Assembly: GCA_037833965.1 (NCBI GenBank)
Contig: AP031356.1
Coordinates: 12,670,501-12,734,500, forward strand
Source: Marchantia polymorpha subsp. ruderalis
Lineage: Eukaryota; Streptophyta; Marchantiopsida; Marchantiales; Marchantiaceae
Length of the DNA: 64,000 nucleotides
Direction: 5' to 3'
This document shows, piece after piece, positions 48,713 through 60,366 of this stretch; position 1 is the stretch's first letter, and each line of letters opens with the position of its first letter. The notes beneath the pieces are model-generated. The model ran no database searches, was not told the DNA's origin, and saw only the letters and a list, made by a program, of their open reading frames with translations. The position numbers were made by a program, and so were the translations under genes.

Positions 48713-49860
48713 AAAAGAAACGCCAAGTCGAGATGACAGTGTGCGATCTGGAGCATAAACAAAGGGGAGGAAAAAGGGAATTGACACATGCGCATGATCT
48801 TTTTCATGCGCATGAGAACGAAAGCTGCGTCAGAGCTAGGCGAAGTGCCTACATGGCTAGATTTATACTGTGGGGTCGCGTAGGACGAAAAGAACAGGGG
48901 CATTCGGGAGATTCAATGATGCTCATCATGTTTTTCCAACTGGTGAGGCCAGCCAGCACGCAGCCGGAAACGGAGGTGCAGATTGTCCGGTCATTGGCCG
49001 GGAGGCAGAGCGAAAGAGCGATTGCATGAGGCGATCCCGCCCACTCATCCGCCCATCGGGCCGGCCTCGCGGATCCTTCCTCCCGTTCCAATGCAGTGCA
49101 TGCATGAAAACTCGGCTCGTAGCCCTTCTGGCCTAGCTCAGCTCCCAAAGCCTGGGACAAACCCTGGACAGCCATGGAGGCCAGTCGGGCCGCAGGCACG
49201 GCTCCATGTTTGCGTTCCATGCCCATTGTCATGTTATCTATGCTGCTCCCTCTACGACCAGCAAACTTTGTTGTTTCTTCCCGCTGCACTACCTATCCAT
49301 GTGCTCCACTGACAGTCGTCACATTCAATCAGTGTCGAGCTATTAACAAAGTCGAGGCAGCTGTCCCCGAGTTGGAACTCTGCGCAGATTCCCTCAGGGT
49401 TGCCGTATGCGGAGATTCGCCCTCCGCAAATCGCCTGCGCTTACTGGTAACACGATTATCTGAACGCTCCCTCTCGAGCCTTTTGCCAGGTTTTGGCCCT
49501 CGCTTAGTCACATCCAAAAGGCATCATTATTTCGCTCGCGACAATTTCGAGCTCGCGACGCAGATATTATCGACCCCGTGTGCCCCTTTTCTATTTAATC
49601 ATTCCTTCTTCTTCTTCTTCTCCATCTTCTTCTTACCTTTTCGCTTCCGTTTTCACTCCCGTAACTCTCCGTTTCCTCCTGCATGGACGTCCCACGACAT
49701 AATGTCACCAAAAGGTCCTTTTCCCACTGCGAGTCTTCCGCTCACAATGTCGCGAAGACTCCACTGTGACGATACTCATCTGCATACGTTACGACGGGGC
49801 CGGCCGGGGAATTTGGCAAATTGGTTCCAATCCATTTTTAGGGTTGTGACTCATTAGACA

Positions 49861-50897
49861 CATCAGTAAGACAACCGTGTTCACATCAATCTGATGAACT
49901 TGGTAGAGGATGAGTGAGTGCTCGTGCGGACAACGACCGTGTATTTCACACTGTGCGTTAAGTGTTACTGGGTATTTATGTGGACACCGATCGTGTATAT
50001 GATTGCACAGTTCGTGCTGTGCTTCAGTGTTACTTACTTTTCTTGTCACAGCGACCGTTTCAATCATCATTTTTCATTGACCGCGCAGATCATTCTGAGT
50101 CACTTGAGTAATCGTGTGGACAACGAAAGCATGGACGATTATGCAGTTTCTACTGAGCATCGTTCTTCGTGAGTGTTTGTGTTAACGTAAGCACTACGTA
50201 CGTCGTGCACTATAACTCTGGTTTGTTAGGCAGTGACAATGCACAGCTAGACTCTGTGCCATGGTCGTGGACACTGTCAGTCCCCATCTGTCCACGCTGG
50301 GAGCTCCGGGCCATAACTGGCTAACCCTTTTACATAACTGGCTCAGAGACATCAAGATGTACAGAGATCGGATCCTCTTCACGACGTCGAACAAAATCTT
50401 TACCTTTCTCGTGTTTATTCCCATTATGCAGAGTTGGAAACCATGGTCTGAGTCAACTGGCTGCAAGTCGTTGTTTACAGACAATGACTTGCCGAGTTGC
50501 GAGTCTGCTTGAATGTCATCTGGCAGTCGGTGAGCTACTGTGGTACGTTTTCTGTAAGTTCGGACAACAGACTCCCTTCTGGCAACAAGAAGATGCACAT
50601 GCATGAAAAAAAGGCTAAGTTAGAATGACACTACATCCTACCAAAAACATCCAGGTCTACTCAAGAGGATCATGCGAAGGTTCGACTGAGAGGACGAAAA
50701 AACTATGCTCCTTACTGTCGGACGAGGACTCATGAAAGAAGTGTTTTGGGAAATTCGGTATGGATCGCTAATTACTCTAGCCGGAAGATACTCGGTACGA
50801 CGCAATTTCAACATTTCAAGACTTTTTTTCAACTGCACAGTATACATTCTTACTTTTGAAACATAAACGGATGCTTCTAGGGAATTTGCCTATGCAT
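49861..50897. other. Intergenic, 3' side of the basic-protein gene, with a degenerate tandem repeat
   Basis: No gene is recognised. At 49924-50037 a unit of about 55 bases is present in two diverged copies, each starting tggacaccgatcgtgta-like and ending gtgttact. A third partial copy of the start lies near 50116. The last bases before 50898 should contain the 3' untranslated region of the minus-strand gene. Confidence 0.4.
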
Positions 50898-53696
50898 CTA
50901 AGTTTTGAGCTTCCTCTTCAGTGGCCTAGCAATAAGAAGATCATCATCACTATCGGACTCCCATTTCCTCTTCCCCTTTTGTTCTGAAACCTTGCTAGCA
51001 CTCGCTTTACCATTCGAGACTGAGCTCTTAGCGGCTAGTTTGCTACTGGTATCTCTAGACGGTGTTGAATTCTTGACTGGCGTGCCGAAACTGCTATGCC
51101 CCCGCTTTTGCTTTTTCTCAAAAGCCTTCTTCGCCCGTTCTGGTGATAGCAGACCATGCTCCATCATCCTGCAAATAGCAATGATAGAGAAAGCTTCAAT
51201 CAGATCTCTGAAATATTTAAAACGTCAACTGAATCTTCAAAGCAACTTCCGCATACCATAACCGAAGAAATTTCACAAGCATAGCAGTGGAAACAGTCGA
51301 CCAAATTCAAAGTGACGATAAATTTCAAAACTGTATATCTTGTAGGAGAACTGTAGCAAGCTCTCAGACTGCTGGCTCTGGACGAGCTTGTTCTATTCTT
51401 ACATCAAATCAAAATACAGAGCCCAGAAATTCGAGGACTCTCTTGAATCTTTTTTTCATTTTAATTTTTTAACTAGTTGGGCCTAGCTTCAATTTCACTG
51501 GGATACGAATTGAAATCCTATCTAAGGGTGAGAAAAGTTGAAACCAATTACCAGAATTCTGCCATTTCACTATCTGGCCTTTGTTCATGCAAGCTTTCGT
51601 AAAAGATACGGAGAGAATCCCTCTGCAAAATTGAGCAATTGTAGCTCAGTACCATTCCAACGAACACATGAAGTCAAACTCAAATATCAGGTATACGAAA
51701 TCCGTTTTTAAATATCCATAGCTTAATGCGAGGCTGGACTAGTGGACTCACTTCTTCAGGAGCCTCATGCTTTTGTCCTGGCAAGGTAAAAACTTTCTTC
51801 TTCTCCTTCTCCTCGGTCTTGGTTTTCTTCGTAACTACCTTTGTCGTGGTACTTACAACACTAACACTCTTCTTCACGATCGCTTTCGCCCCACTTGTCG
51901 ATGCCTCCTTCTAAAATTGCAATAAATGGTATTAGACTTGGTAATGCACAACCATCTTTTGTTATCATGGCCAAAAAGCAAATTTATCAATGTCTCTTCA
52001 AACTTAAAACATTCGGAAAGACTTCTTAGAAGTACCTTAACGTCGGATGCATCTCTTTTCACAATCGCCGATCCATTAGCTTTCATAACAGAAGCCCCAT
52101 TAGACTTTTCAGTAAGTTCTCTTTTCACAGAAGATGTCCCATTGCCCTTGACAGAACTGACACTGTTTGGCTTTGCAAGAGACTTCACACCATTACTTGA
52201 GTGTCTCAAAGCTGAACCCTGTAAAAAATTACATTATCAAAGCGATCACTTCATTGTTTTCTACAGAAGCATCACCTAGTGTACCCTCGTTAGTAAGAAA
52301 AGGGAATAACGTCTTCCGCGTTTTCATGTGTATAAGAATCAAAGATTAGATATCTCAAGCGTTGGCTGAAAAACGTCAAATTCTTTTCAACAATCTTACG
52401 AGCACTACTAATATATTACTTCGAGGTTCTGAGTCGCTCGCAAAGAGAGGAGGTTCTCTTCTTGGAGAGATGATCCCTGGGAAAGAAGTGACCACCACTA
52501 CATCTGCTCAATATTAGACAGATACAAGTATCTTGGCAGTTCTATTTGCAGAGAAAGACAACTGCACTTCTGCTCAGAGCTGGTTTGGTAATTTGTTGTT
52601 GAGAAATTTCGGAATATGAAACATATCCTTAATCTCAAGCATTGCATATCGTTCTTCGAACACGAAGGTTAATGCTAACCAAAATCAGGGGTTCAAAAGA
52701 AAAACGTAGAATTATTTGGCAAATACAGTATGGCATCTCAACGTTCATATGATGAGCACAGAACCGAAGTTAACAATTTGTAAAAATTGTTAATCTCTGG
52801 GGGGTGACCTGTTACTCGGAGGAGTTACTCAGGACAATTCCTGCCCAGATCTGAAGCTCTGTCGAAGAAAGAGCTTGATCACTTCTGATACTTTCGAAAC
52901 CTCTCTGAAAAGTGTCTAATGGAGCAGTTGCAACTTGCATGCATATAAGTTCTCAAAAATGAACTTTCTGTGAAGGCGTTCCATGAAGTATTTTCAATCA
53001 CTTCTATGAAAACCGCATCTTCATGAACATCTGAAATCCGGGAGCCCACACTGCACAATAAGATTGCTGAGCGATGTCCAGGGTTCTCCCCAGATTATTA
53101 TTTGATTCTCATTGTATAAGACATGAAATTAACAAATTAGGTCTCAAGTGAGTGAAATGCCAAGGACTGATGATCAGAACAAAACCTCAAATCTTTCAAT
53201 TTACGAAACAGAACACTTTTATTCAATCTTATTGTTTTCAGATACATTCGAGTACACTCAAATTTCATCATCGTTAGACTTTCGGAATGACAGACGTATG
53301 TCAAAGATGGAGTTGGCAATTGGATGAATTGCTGACTCCAAGCATGACCATGATACATTGAGTTGATTTTCATCTGCTCCAACAACTCCCGGAACTCAAG
53401 GATTTAGCCCTAGAGTGCCTAAGCAGACGAAGCACAGTCAAGGTTGTTTTCTGCTCGTCGTTACAATTTCTGTCGACAAGAGAGAGCGACGAAGCCAGTA
53501 TTTAGGAAGACATACCTTGTCCCGCCAAAACGAATCGACAGATATCGAATCAATAGCAAAGATCATGACGGTGAAATTCAACTAGACATCGACGCAATCA
53601 CGGGGCGAGGCCGCAGTCGTAGCATCCTACCTCGGTTCGTCTGTCGTTCTGAGATGAGAGTTCATCCTTCGGCTTCACAGGATTCCTACTTTGCAT
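50898..53696 (-). CDS. Conserved plant basic Ser/Lys-rich nuclear protein of unknown function
   Basis: Five exons fit in frame: 53696-53631, 52218-52036, 51910-51752, 51622-51552 and 51168-50898. They total 750 nt, or 249 residues plus a stop. Every boundary is GT-AG (donors GTAGGA, GTACTT, GTGAGT, GTAATT) and the phases agree. Exon 1 (ATGCAAAGTAGG start) is the least certain. Residues 1-130 are low-complexity Ser, Lys and Asn, with KK-rich runs around 96-125. VFTLPGQK precedes a conserved module at about 137-182 that reads RDSLRIFYESL, SEMAEFWMMEHGLLSPERA and KKAFEKKQKR. I recognise this module from uncharacterised plant proteins. The tail ends in SDSDDDLLIARPLKRKLK, an acidic patch followed by a basic nuclear-signal-like cluster. 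Nuclear location is inferred from composition and the biochemical role is unknown. Neighbours give no hint. Confidence 0.8.
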
Positions 53697-54411
53697 TTTG
53701 AGTCTAACAGACGTCCCAGTCGCGCCCTTTTCTCCTCCTCGTCGTAATCTTTGTTGTCTGCTCTCAGCGAACCACCAATTTCACAATCTCGTACTTCTTC
53801 CTTCGGTAGTAATTAACTTCTGCTTCTTCTGTCTATTGCCTAATCAGCGCCAAACCTCTTCGAATTGACTTCCGATACAAGAGCGAAAGAAATTCAGCGG
53901 CAAAACTTCAGACAGAAGAATAGCGGAATGGGAAATTGGAACGAGACCAGGTACCATAGTCAAGCCTACACGTCGGTCGCATACTGTATTTACATCCTAC
54001 GAACCGCACGGTGTGAATTTTACGCGGTTGTTGTAAGGAAAGCCATTGCGTAATCATCAGTAAATATCCTCGTAGCGATTGGCTAAAAAAATTATTTCCA
54101 ATGCCTCGCAATCTTTATGGTGCTTTCTTTAAAAACTTTTCATCTTTATCACAAGATTGCGGAGTCGCTTTCATGCCGAAACAAACGTTTACCAAACAGT
54201 CGCCAAGACTGTTAACGTAACGTTGAAAACATGTTCCGCGTTTATCCGACATGATTGTGGATCATATTCATTCAAAAGTAGAAGATCTTGGAGAAGTGTT
54301 GAGATAAGACAAATTCTACATAATTTTTTAGATCTCAACCTATTAACAAATTTTCAGAAGTCTACTTATTTAATCAGAATGTGAACTCTCAATTTTCGAA
54401 TCAAAACTAAC

Positions 54412-54414
<3 letters not shown>
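53697..54414 (-). promoter_or_regulatory. Presumed 5' leader and promoter of the basic-protein gene
   Basis: This roughly 700-bp stretch separates the predicted start of the minus-strand gene from the AT repeat at 54,415. It should include the leader and promoter. No specific TATA element or initiator can be assigned with confidence. Confidence 0.3.

Positions 54415-54446
<32 letters not shown>
54415..54446. repeat. (AT)16 microsatellite
   Basis: A pure AT dinucleotide run of 32 bases marks the start of the third AT-rich block. Confidence 0.95.
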
Positions 54447-54449
<3 letters not shown>

Positions 54450-57000
54450 TCCTTATTGGACTTCTCTGAATTATGGGATACTATAAGTTTTCGTGTATTC
54501 GACGGGTGAGTAATAAAAAATATTTTATATGAACTAGAAATTTATATTCTGATAGTGGAATGATTATTATTTAAATTTCATTTTGAATCATCAAGGTGTG
54601 TTTGCACTGTCATTATTCACGTATTATCCCCTGTGTAGCAGTTTTCTCTATTTGAATATTACATAATCTAATGCCTACAACCATCTACATAGCATTGTGA
54701 GACTTAAACTTGATTAATTAGATTAGTTATGGGAATTCATGCTCTTCTTTTACATAAAATTATATTTTAAAGTTTCTAAGATTTGTTTGATCATACAATA
54801 GTTTTTCTTTCGGTCTGAATGAGTTGGATCTGAAAATATTGAGAAATTTTCAAACTGCTTAGTATTTTATCCACGATAATTAGGTAGCAATATGTGGACA
54901 AAAGAATGAACATCAACACTTGACGAACCAGTTAATATAAAATTATCACTCCTCGGAAGATGATACATGTTCTCATCATTGGTCACTCGGTTCTTAAGAT
55001 GTAATATTGCATGTTTAGACGTAAAAGCGAGTAGAGGTATACCATTGAACAAGTTTATGGTCATTATTACCAAGTCATAACATATCTGCTTCAAGCAGAC
55101 ATGTAGAGACCTAGAAAAAATCCTTAGTACCGTACACGATCGGATGGAATGTGTTCTTGGGCTCTGCCAATAGTGAAACATCTTCTCCAGATTGCTATAT
55201 GACTTGGTTCGCCCAATTTGATGGAGAGATTCCATATATCTTGGGTTTAGGTTGTGAACATCAAAGTGTATGTTTTTTCTATTTATTTATAAGCTATTGT
55301 AGTAAATCGAATGTGCTTTGAATCTGACTTTCATGTCCAGAGTAGATGAGTAGTATAAAACTCCTTGTAATTTACACATATTTGTGAATTTCACATTGAT
55401 TTAATGGATTGATTGAGCAAAGAACTTACAATGGCTATTGAACTTTTCTAATGGCACAATAAGTATTGCAATTTCACTGTATGTTAATGGTTACAGACTG
55501 GAAATTTTTAAATGCAAAAGGTCAGTTGTTTATACAGGTTTTTGTTAAACTTTATGCTTCTGTGTTAAAATTTAAAATTTAATCTATTTTTAAAAATGTT
55601 ATAAAAATAAAGTATTGAAACCATCAAAATATTGCCAAATTAGATCAAATGATATTAAAATTTGGATTTCAACATAATGCAGTTATTATTTTAAACATTA
55701 ACATTTTTTTCTGTACTCGAGTTTTCTTTTCCAAGAAATTTTTTTGAATGAATGCATTATTTTTCAATATATATTATTTTATTGATATATATTCAAAAAA
55801 ATTTATACAAATATTTTAATTCAAACGATCTAATTTTATGTCATCATAATATATGCATTCTTAGTCAGATAATTTTACAAGAGCATGTTCACTAGACTCA
55901 ATTGTGTGTTTAGCACCGTTAGTATTAAGATTTAAAAAGTTGACATTGTTGTTAACAGATCAAAATTTTGATTTCTGAAATATATTTGTTTTATAGAGCT
56001 TTTCTTAATGCAAGGTATTTAGTCCACAAACCTAGAGTTTTGAAGCACAAATTGAGTTTGGCTAGAAAATAGTTTTTTATATCATGATTATAGTTTGGAA
56101 TTTTGATACCATTCTGTTAAATGAACATATTTTGATGACAATGGTTTTGAAATCTTATTGAGATATTAGTAGAATATTCTGTGGATTGTGTGACTTTATG
56201 GGGCTTTGACTAGTTGTAATTGTTAGTAAGTTTGATTTTAGATGGATTGTTATAATTTCATCATCATATTATGTAAATATAGGTTGGGTTGGCTTAGCTT
56301 ACCAAATTTTTTGTATGTATTTAAAACTATGTCTTCATTTCTGATTACAATACTTCCATCTTGGCTTTGTGTTTAACAACACATTTCTTTGTTATTTCAA
56401 TGTTGGTGCTTCAGGTTCAAAACTATCTTTCAACCTTATGTCTCTTTTATTCTTTTAATTATTTTATATCTCCTAGCGGTTTATGAAAAAATATTCATCT
56501 TCAGCAAATTTCATAGATCATATAATAAAAATATACCAAGGGAAAGAAGTGCAATTTACAAATGCCCTAAGAAAGTTATGGTTGAAGCGGGTCTACAGCC
56601 CCTTGCTATGACATAATCTAGTGCATTGTCTTTCTTTCAGGTTCTTATTTAACTTTTATTTTTTGGAAGATGTAAAAGATTACTTCAATACTAGGTCAGA
56701 GCTCCGCAACATTCGAATTCCTTGATTATTGCAACTTTTCCAAACTTCAAAAAAATTGAAAGTCCAAAATACATGACAAGTTGGTAACCGCAAGCAAACG
56801 ACCTTGGAATGTTGTTGTTTTGCTCGAAGATGGCATGGACAGATGGTTGTATATAAAGTTTTATTGCGTTTTCAAAAAACTCACTATGTTGCAAGCTATA
56901 ATGTTAGGTTTTACCTTGCGTATTTGACTTTAAATTATTACTTTTAGTTTCACTTTACCACATGAAGATATTCATAACTTTGTGCACCTTAACCTTCATA
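54447..57000. other. AT-rich gene-free block
   Basis: AT-rich sequence similar to the blocks at 0.5-3.9 and 33-37.6 kb. A plus-strand frame at 56389-56616 contains one hydrophobic stretch but has no recognised family. No copia motif was found here by eye. Confidence 0.45.
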
Positions 57001-58740
57001 TACCAAATTTGCAAAATTTATGCTACAAATGCTCATGTGATCATCAACTACTTTTCATCATATCACAACTCAATGCTAGTCTATGCGCATGGTAAATCTC
57101 AAACTACTAAAAGATACTAAGTACTTTCCAGTAGTAGCTAGTACCACTCTTCTTAATTGCTCTAAGGTTATTTCTAATCCTCGCCTTTTTTAGTCAGCGT
57201 CTACTTTGCCCACTCAAAGCTTAAATAACCATGTTTCCTCTTGATTGATTTTCCTCCCGATATCCATGCTCTATATCTTGGTAGTCACCGTCAAGTTGTT
57301 TATTTTTGTGTAATACATAGCACTAAAATCGCCACCGCAAACCACCTTAATATTTTAGAGTAAAAACAGTGTTGAGATACTTGCTTTAGCGTGAAATGGC
57401 ATGTTTGCGTCACCATACTATTCTTTGACTTCGTAGAAATGGACGAGAAAAAGAGCAGAAGATTCTCATGAATTCATTTTATGTCCATGATCATCTGCTC
57501 ACGCATGGTAATATTTCACTGTGATTTGGTGTAGAGACAGTCGCAGCAATAGCGCAGCAGCAGGTGTATGCCCACGATTTGCTTTGTTCATCACGCTACG
57601 TGGAATCGAAATTGACCGACAGTTCACGGTATGATCCATGCCTAGCATTCGGAGGAATTTATTTCATCAGCCCATGTTTATATCGCTTTTGGAAAAGAAC
57701 CCTGTGGAGAAATTCAATTCTGAGGTCGCTATTGAGCTCCGTAGAGGTACCAACTATGTCAAATAATTAGAGATTTCATGTCTGCGTGATCAGACGTTGG
57801 TACTTTGGCATGAAACCTGACATGTTCCCTACCACTTTGATATTGCACCACAGTACTTTTTTCCGGTTTCTTGGCATAGTCTAGAAACTCAGATGCATCC
57901 TACAATCTGTTTATGTTTTTCAACTAACCACTCCTACGATTCTGGCCTCATGTCATGCCGAATGAATGCATTTGATAGGAGCCAAGAAACTCAAACTCAA
58001 ACTCCAAACTCCAATCGAGTCTTATAAGTCTTGTTCATGGGTTTCTGGTTATTGATTTATATGAGGTACTCTATTTCTATATAACTCATGCAAGAATGAA
58101 ATAAAAGAAGACCAAATCTCCTACTCACAATAGACTATGACTAATGATGAAGTATCAGAAATGAGTAACAGTTTTAGTTTGATTAACGTTGTGTCGGTGG
58201 AAATTCATCGTAGATATATGCTTAGAGGAGATGAGGTTGGATGTTGTGTTCATATAACAAAAGGTTGTTGCCAATGATAGAGTTGTGACAAAGACATAAT
58301 CACAACATAGCTAGCCGCATTAAGTTATACGACTTTTGTTTAGACAAATGTGTTTAATCTGAAAAGAGAAATAACGTCGTTGAAGTTAGAGGCGCCAGCT
58401 TAGTTTGATGGATTAGCCAGAAAGTGCACTCAACATTTCTTGCAGAGAAGAGGAGTTGAATGGGTTGGAGATACTGATTCAGGTGATGGAATCGCATGTG
58501 ATACAAAGTACACCCGTGATGCAGCCTACTTTTACCATATTTTCGACACGGCACTATTATTTGCAAAAACCACAAGTAATATGAACACAAGATCCGTTAT
58601 CATAGACTCTAAGCATATATCTACAATGACATAGCATGTTCAAACCTTAATCTATTGCTCAATTCTTTTTCTAGATCAGTATTTATTACGAACCGAGATA
58701 ACTTACAAGACTCAATTGCAGTTTTGGGTTCGAGTTTCAG

Positions 58741-58958
58741 TCATTCAATCAGCATTACATCGGGCAAAAATCATAAAAGCTCTTAGTTTGAAGGAGAAGC
58801 AAAGAAAGAAGTACAAAGCCTTATAGCTAGAGTTTTGGGATGCAATGTGTGTGAACCGGGAAGAGATCAACAACTACATGCGGGAGATGCAGTTTCAAAT
58901 GAATGTATACCTTGAGGTGAGGTTTAATGAGTGGAAAGAGAAAACTCGCGGCAGATAG
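58741..58958 (+). pseudogene. Degenerate coding fragment of unknown family
   Basis: One plus-strand frame reads as protein-like sequence: LKEKQRKKYKAL, then a TAG at 58824-58826, then LEFWDAM, EEINNYMREMQFQMNVYLE and FNEWKEK before a TAG at 58956-58958. The charged, amphipathic composition contrasts with the surrounding non-coding DNA and continues in frame across the stop, which suggests a decayed gene or transposon piece. I do not recognise the family. Confidence 0.3.
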
Positions 58959-59620
58959 GGGAAAGCTTCATCATTTGAAATTAATCATTTGTAAAAGGTA
59001 ATTAAAAGTAGCAGTGAGTAATTTCTCTAGAACGAGGAGTAGGAATTATGACGTTAAGATTTATTTGCCTTTCTAGTATTCAGTTGTTGTAATCTCAATC
59101 AAATAGTCAAATATTTGTCCATGAGTTGCGATTTCTGTCTGATTGAACAGAAGACTTATTCGTTTGTTTTGCCAAAACTTTGAGTTGTAAACAAGCAATT
59201 TATCTCAGTTTAGCACCAAATTCTTAAACTTTGTCGATTGTCATATGGCATTAATAATTGACAAGCAAAAGTAGGAGAGACTCATATTCTACGACTCTTT
59301 GATTTTGTGGAATCTAAAGTTTATAAGCAGGCATAAAATACATTAGTCATTGCCTGATACACTATTTGGATCCGTTATATTCTCGAATACTGTAGTCAAG
59401 ACGGATTAAAAATAATCCAATTTACTAACATATGTGTGTCTTTCTTCACTATGAATAAAACGAGATAATGCCAATAAAATTCTATGACAATTTAATAATG
59501 GAGTCTTTGATATGTTAGAGATGTATTACTTTGCAGTGAAGCATTTCCTCGTACGTTGTCCGAATCATTGAACAAAAAAAAATCTGTCAGATCTTCTGCA
59601 GCAAATGTAGCGGCACTTTT

Positions 59621-59686
59621 CTGCGTTGTGATGTAAATTCATCTCCTTCATGAGAATGAAGGAGATGAATTTACATCACAACGCAG
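59621..59686. repeat. Perfect 31-bp inverted repeat with 4-base loop
   Basis: The left arm, 59621-59651 (begins ctgcgttgtgatg), is exactly complementary to the right arm, 59656-59686 (ends catcacaacgcag). The loop is gaga at 59652-59655. Pairing stops immediately outside the arms (T opposite T). There is no mismatch, so the foldback is young or maintained. Confidence 0.95.
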
Positions 59687-60366
59687 TTCGTTGTTTGGGT
59701 GTTTTGTTATATATCGCATAACCAACATGCATAAGAAGTAAGGAAGTGGTCAAGCAACTTCTGGTGAGATCATGGACTACCCATAACATTGAAACTCATG
59801 GTCTCAATCAAGATTTCAAGTTATTCTGGTATCATAGACCAAGAACTTGCAGCCGTCATAAGCCCCAAGTTGACAGAAAAAGTGTGTTACTATAGTCTGC
59901 AAAAAGAATTCATTAAACGTCCAAGCTCATTACCATTGACGGAGTACTAGACCAGACTCAGTGTGTCAAATACAATACAATTTCTACGTAGAGTCTCGCA
60001 ACAGAAGGTGAGGTTCGCTGGATTTGAAGAACTCCTATGCTTCAGCACATGTCTAAGAGTTTTGCACATATACACATATACCCTTCATTCATTTTAAACC
60101 TCAATCTTATAGGATCTCAACTTACTTGAAGCACGGACAACTCGACTTGTTCATCTACTAGGGAAATGTAACATACTCCACACTAATGAACTGTGTGTCG
60201 AAAGATCCGGTCCGAAAAGACCACTATAAAATGGTCGTCATGGAGTTTGCAAACAACTAAGCAATATACATGGAGGCTTTTGTTGTGAAACAAAGCCAAT
60301 TCAATGCAGAAGAAATTAAAGTTTTTCATTTCCTTTTCTTCGCTTCGTCAGAAGGTGATGCATGCA

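Larger units (their letters stand above)
41401..49860. other. Orphan GC-rich, repeat-laden island without a recognised gene
   Basis: About 8.5 kb of GC-rich sequence closely resembles the region upstream of the LAX2-like gene in composition and in its repertoire of short tandem repeats. The longest frames (41975-42805 and 42607-43389 on minus; 43559-44218, 44609-45505 and 49174-49857 on plus) overlap one another, contain translated repeats and show no domain. The island could be the leader or promoter of an unrecognised transcript, a non-coding RNA locus, or a relic of a lost gene. Confidence 0.45.
57001..60366. other. Intergenic with coding fossil and foldback
   Basis: No intact gene is recognised. 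A short degenerate coding stretch lies at 58741-58958 and a perfect foldback at 59621-59686 (separate entries). A plus-strand frame at 57564-57770 shows no domain. Confidence 0.4.

Noticed and set aside
49174..49857. A 227-codon plus-strand frame
   Set aside because: Rich in Phe/Ser from a TTC repeat, without a domain, and overlapped by other open frames.
41401..49860. Known conserved plant microRNAs (miR160, 166, 171, 319, 390, 408, 529, 536)
   Set aside because: Looked for mature sequences on both strands in the GC-rich islands and saw none. A systematic search was not possible.
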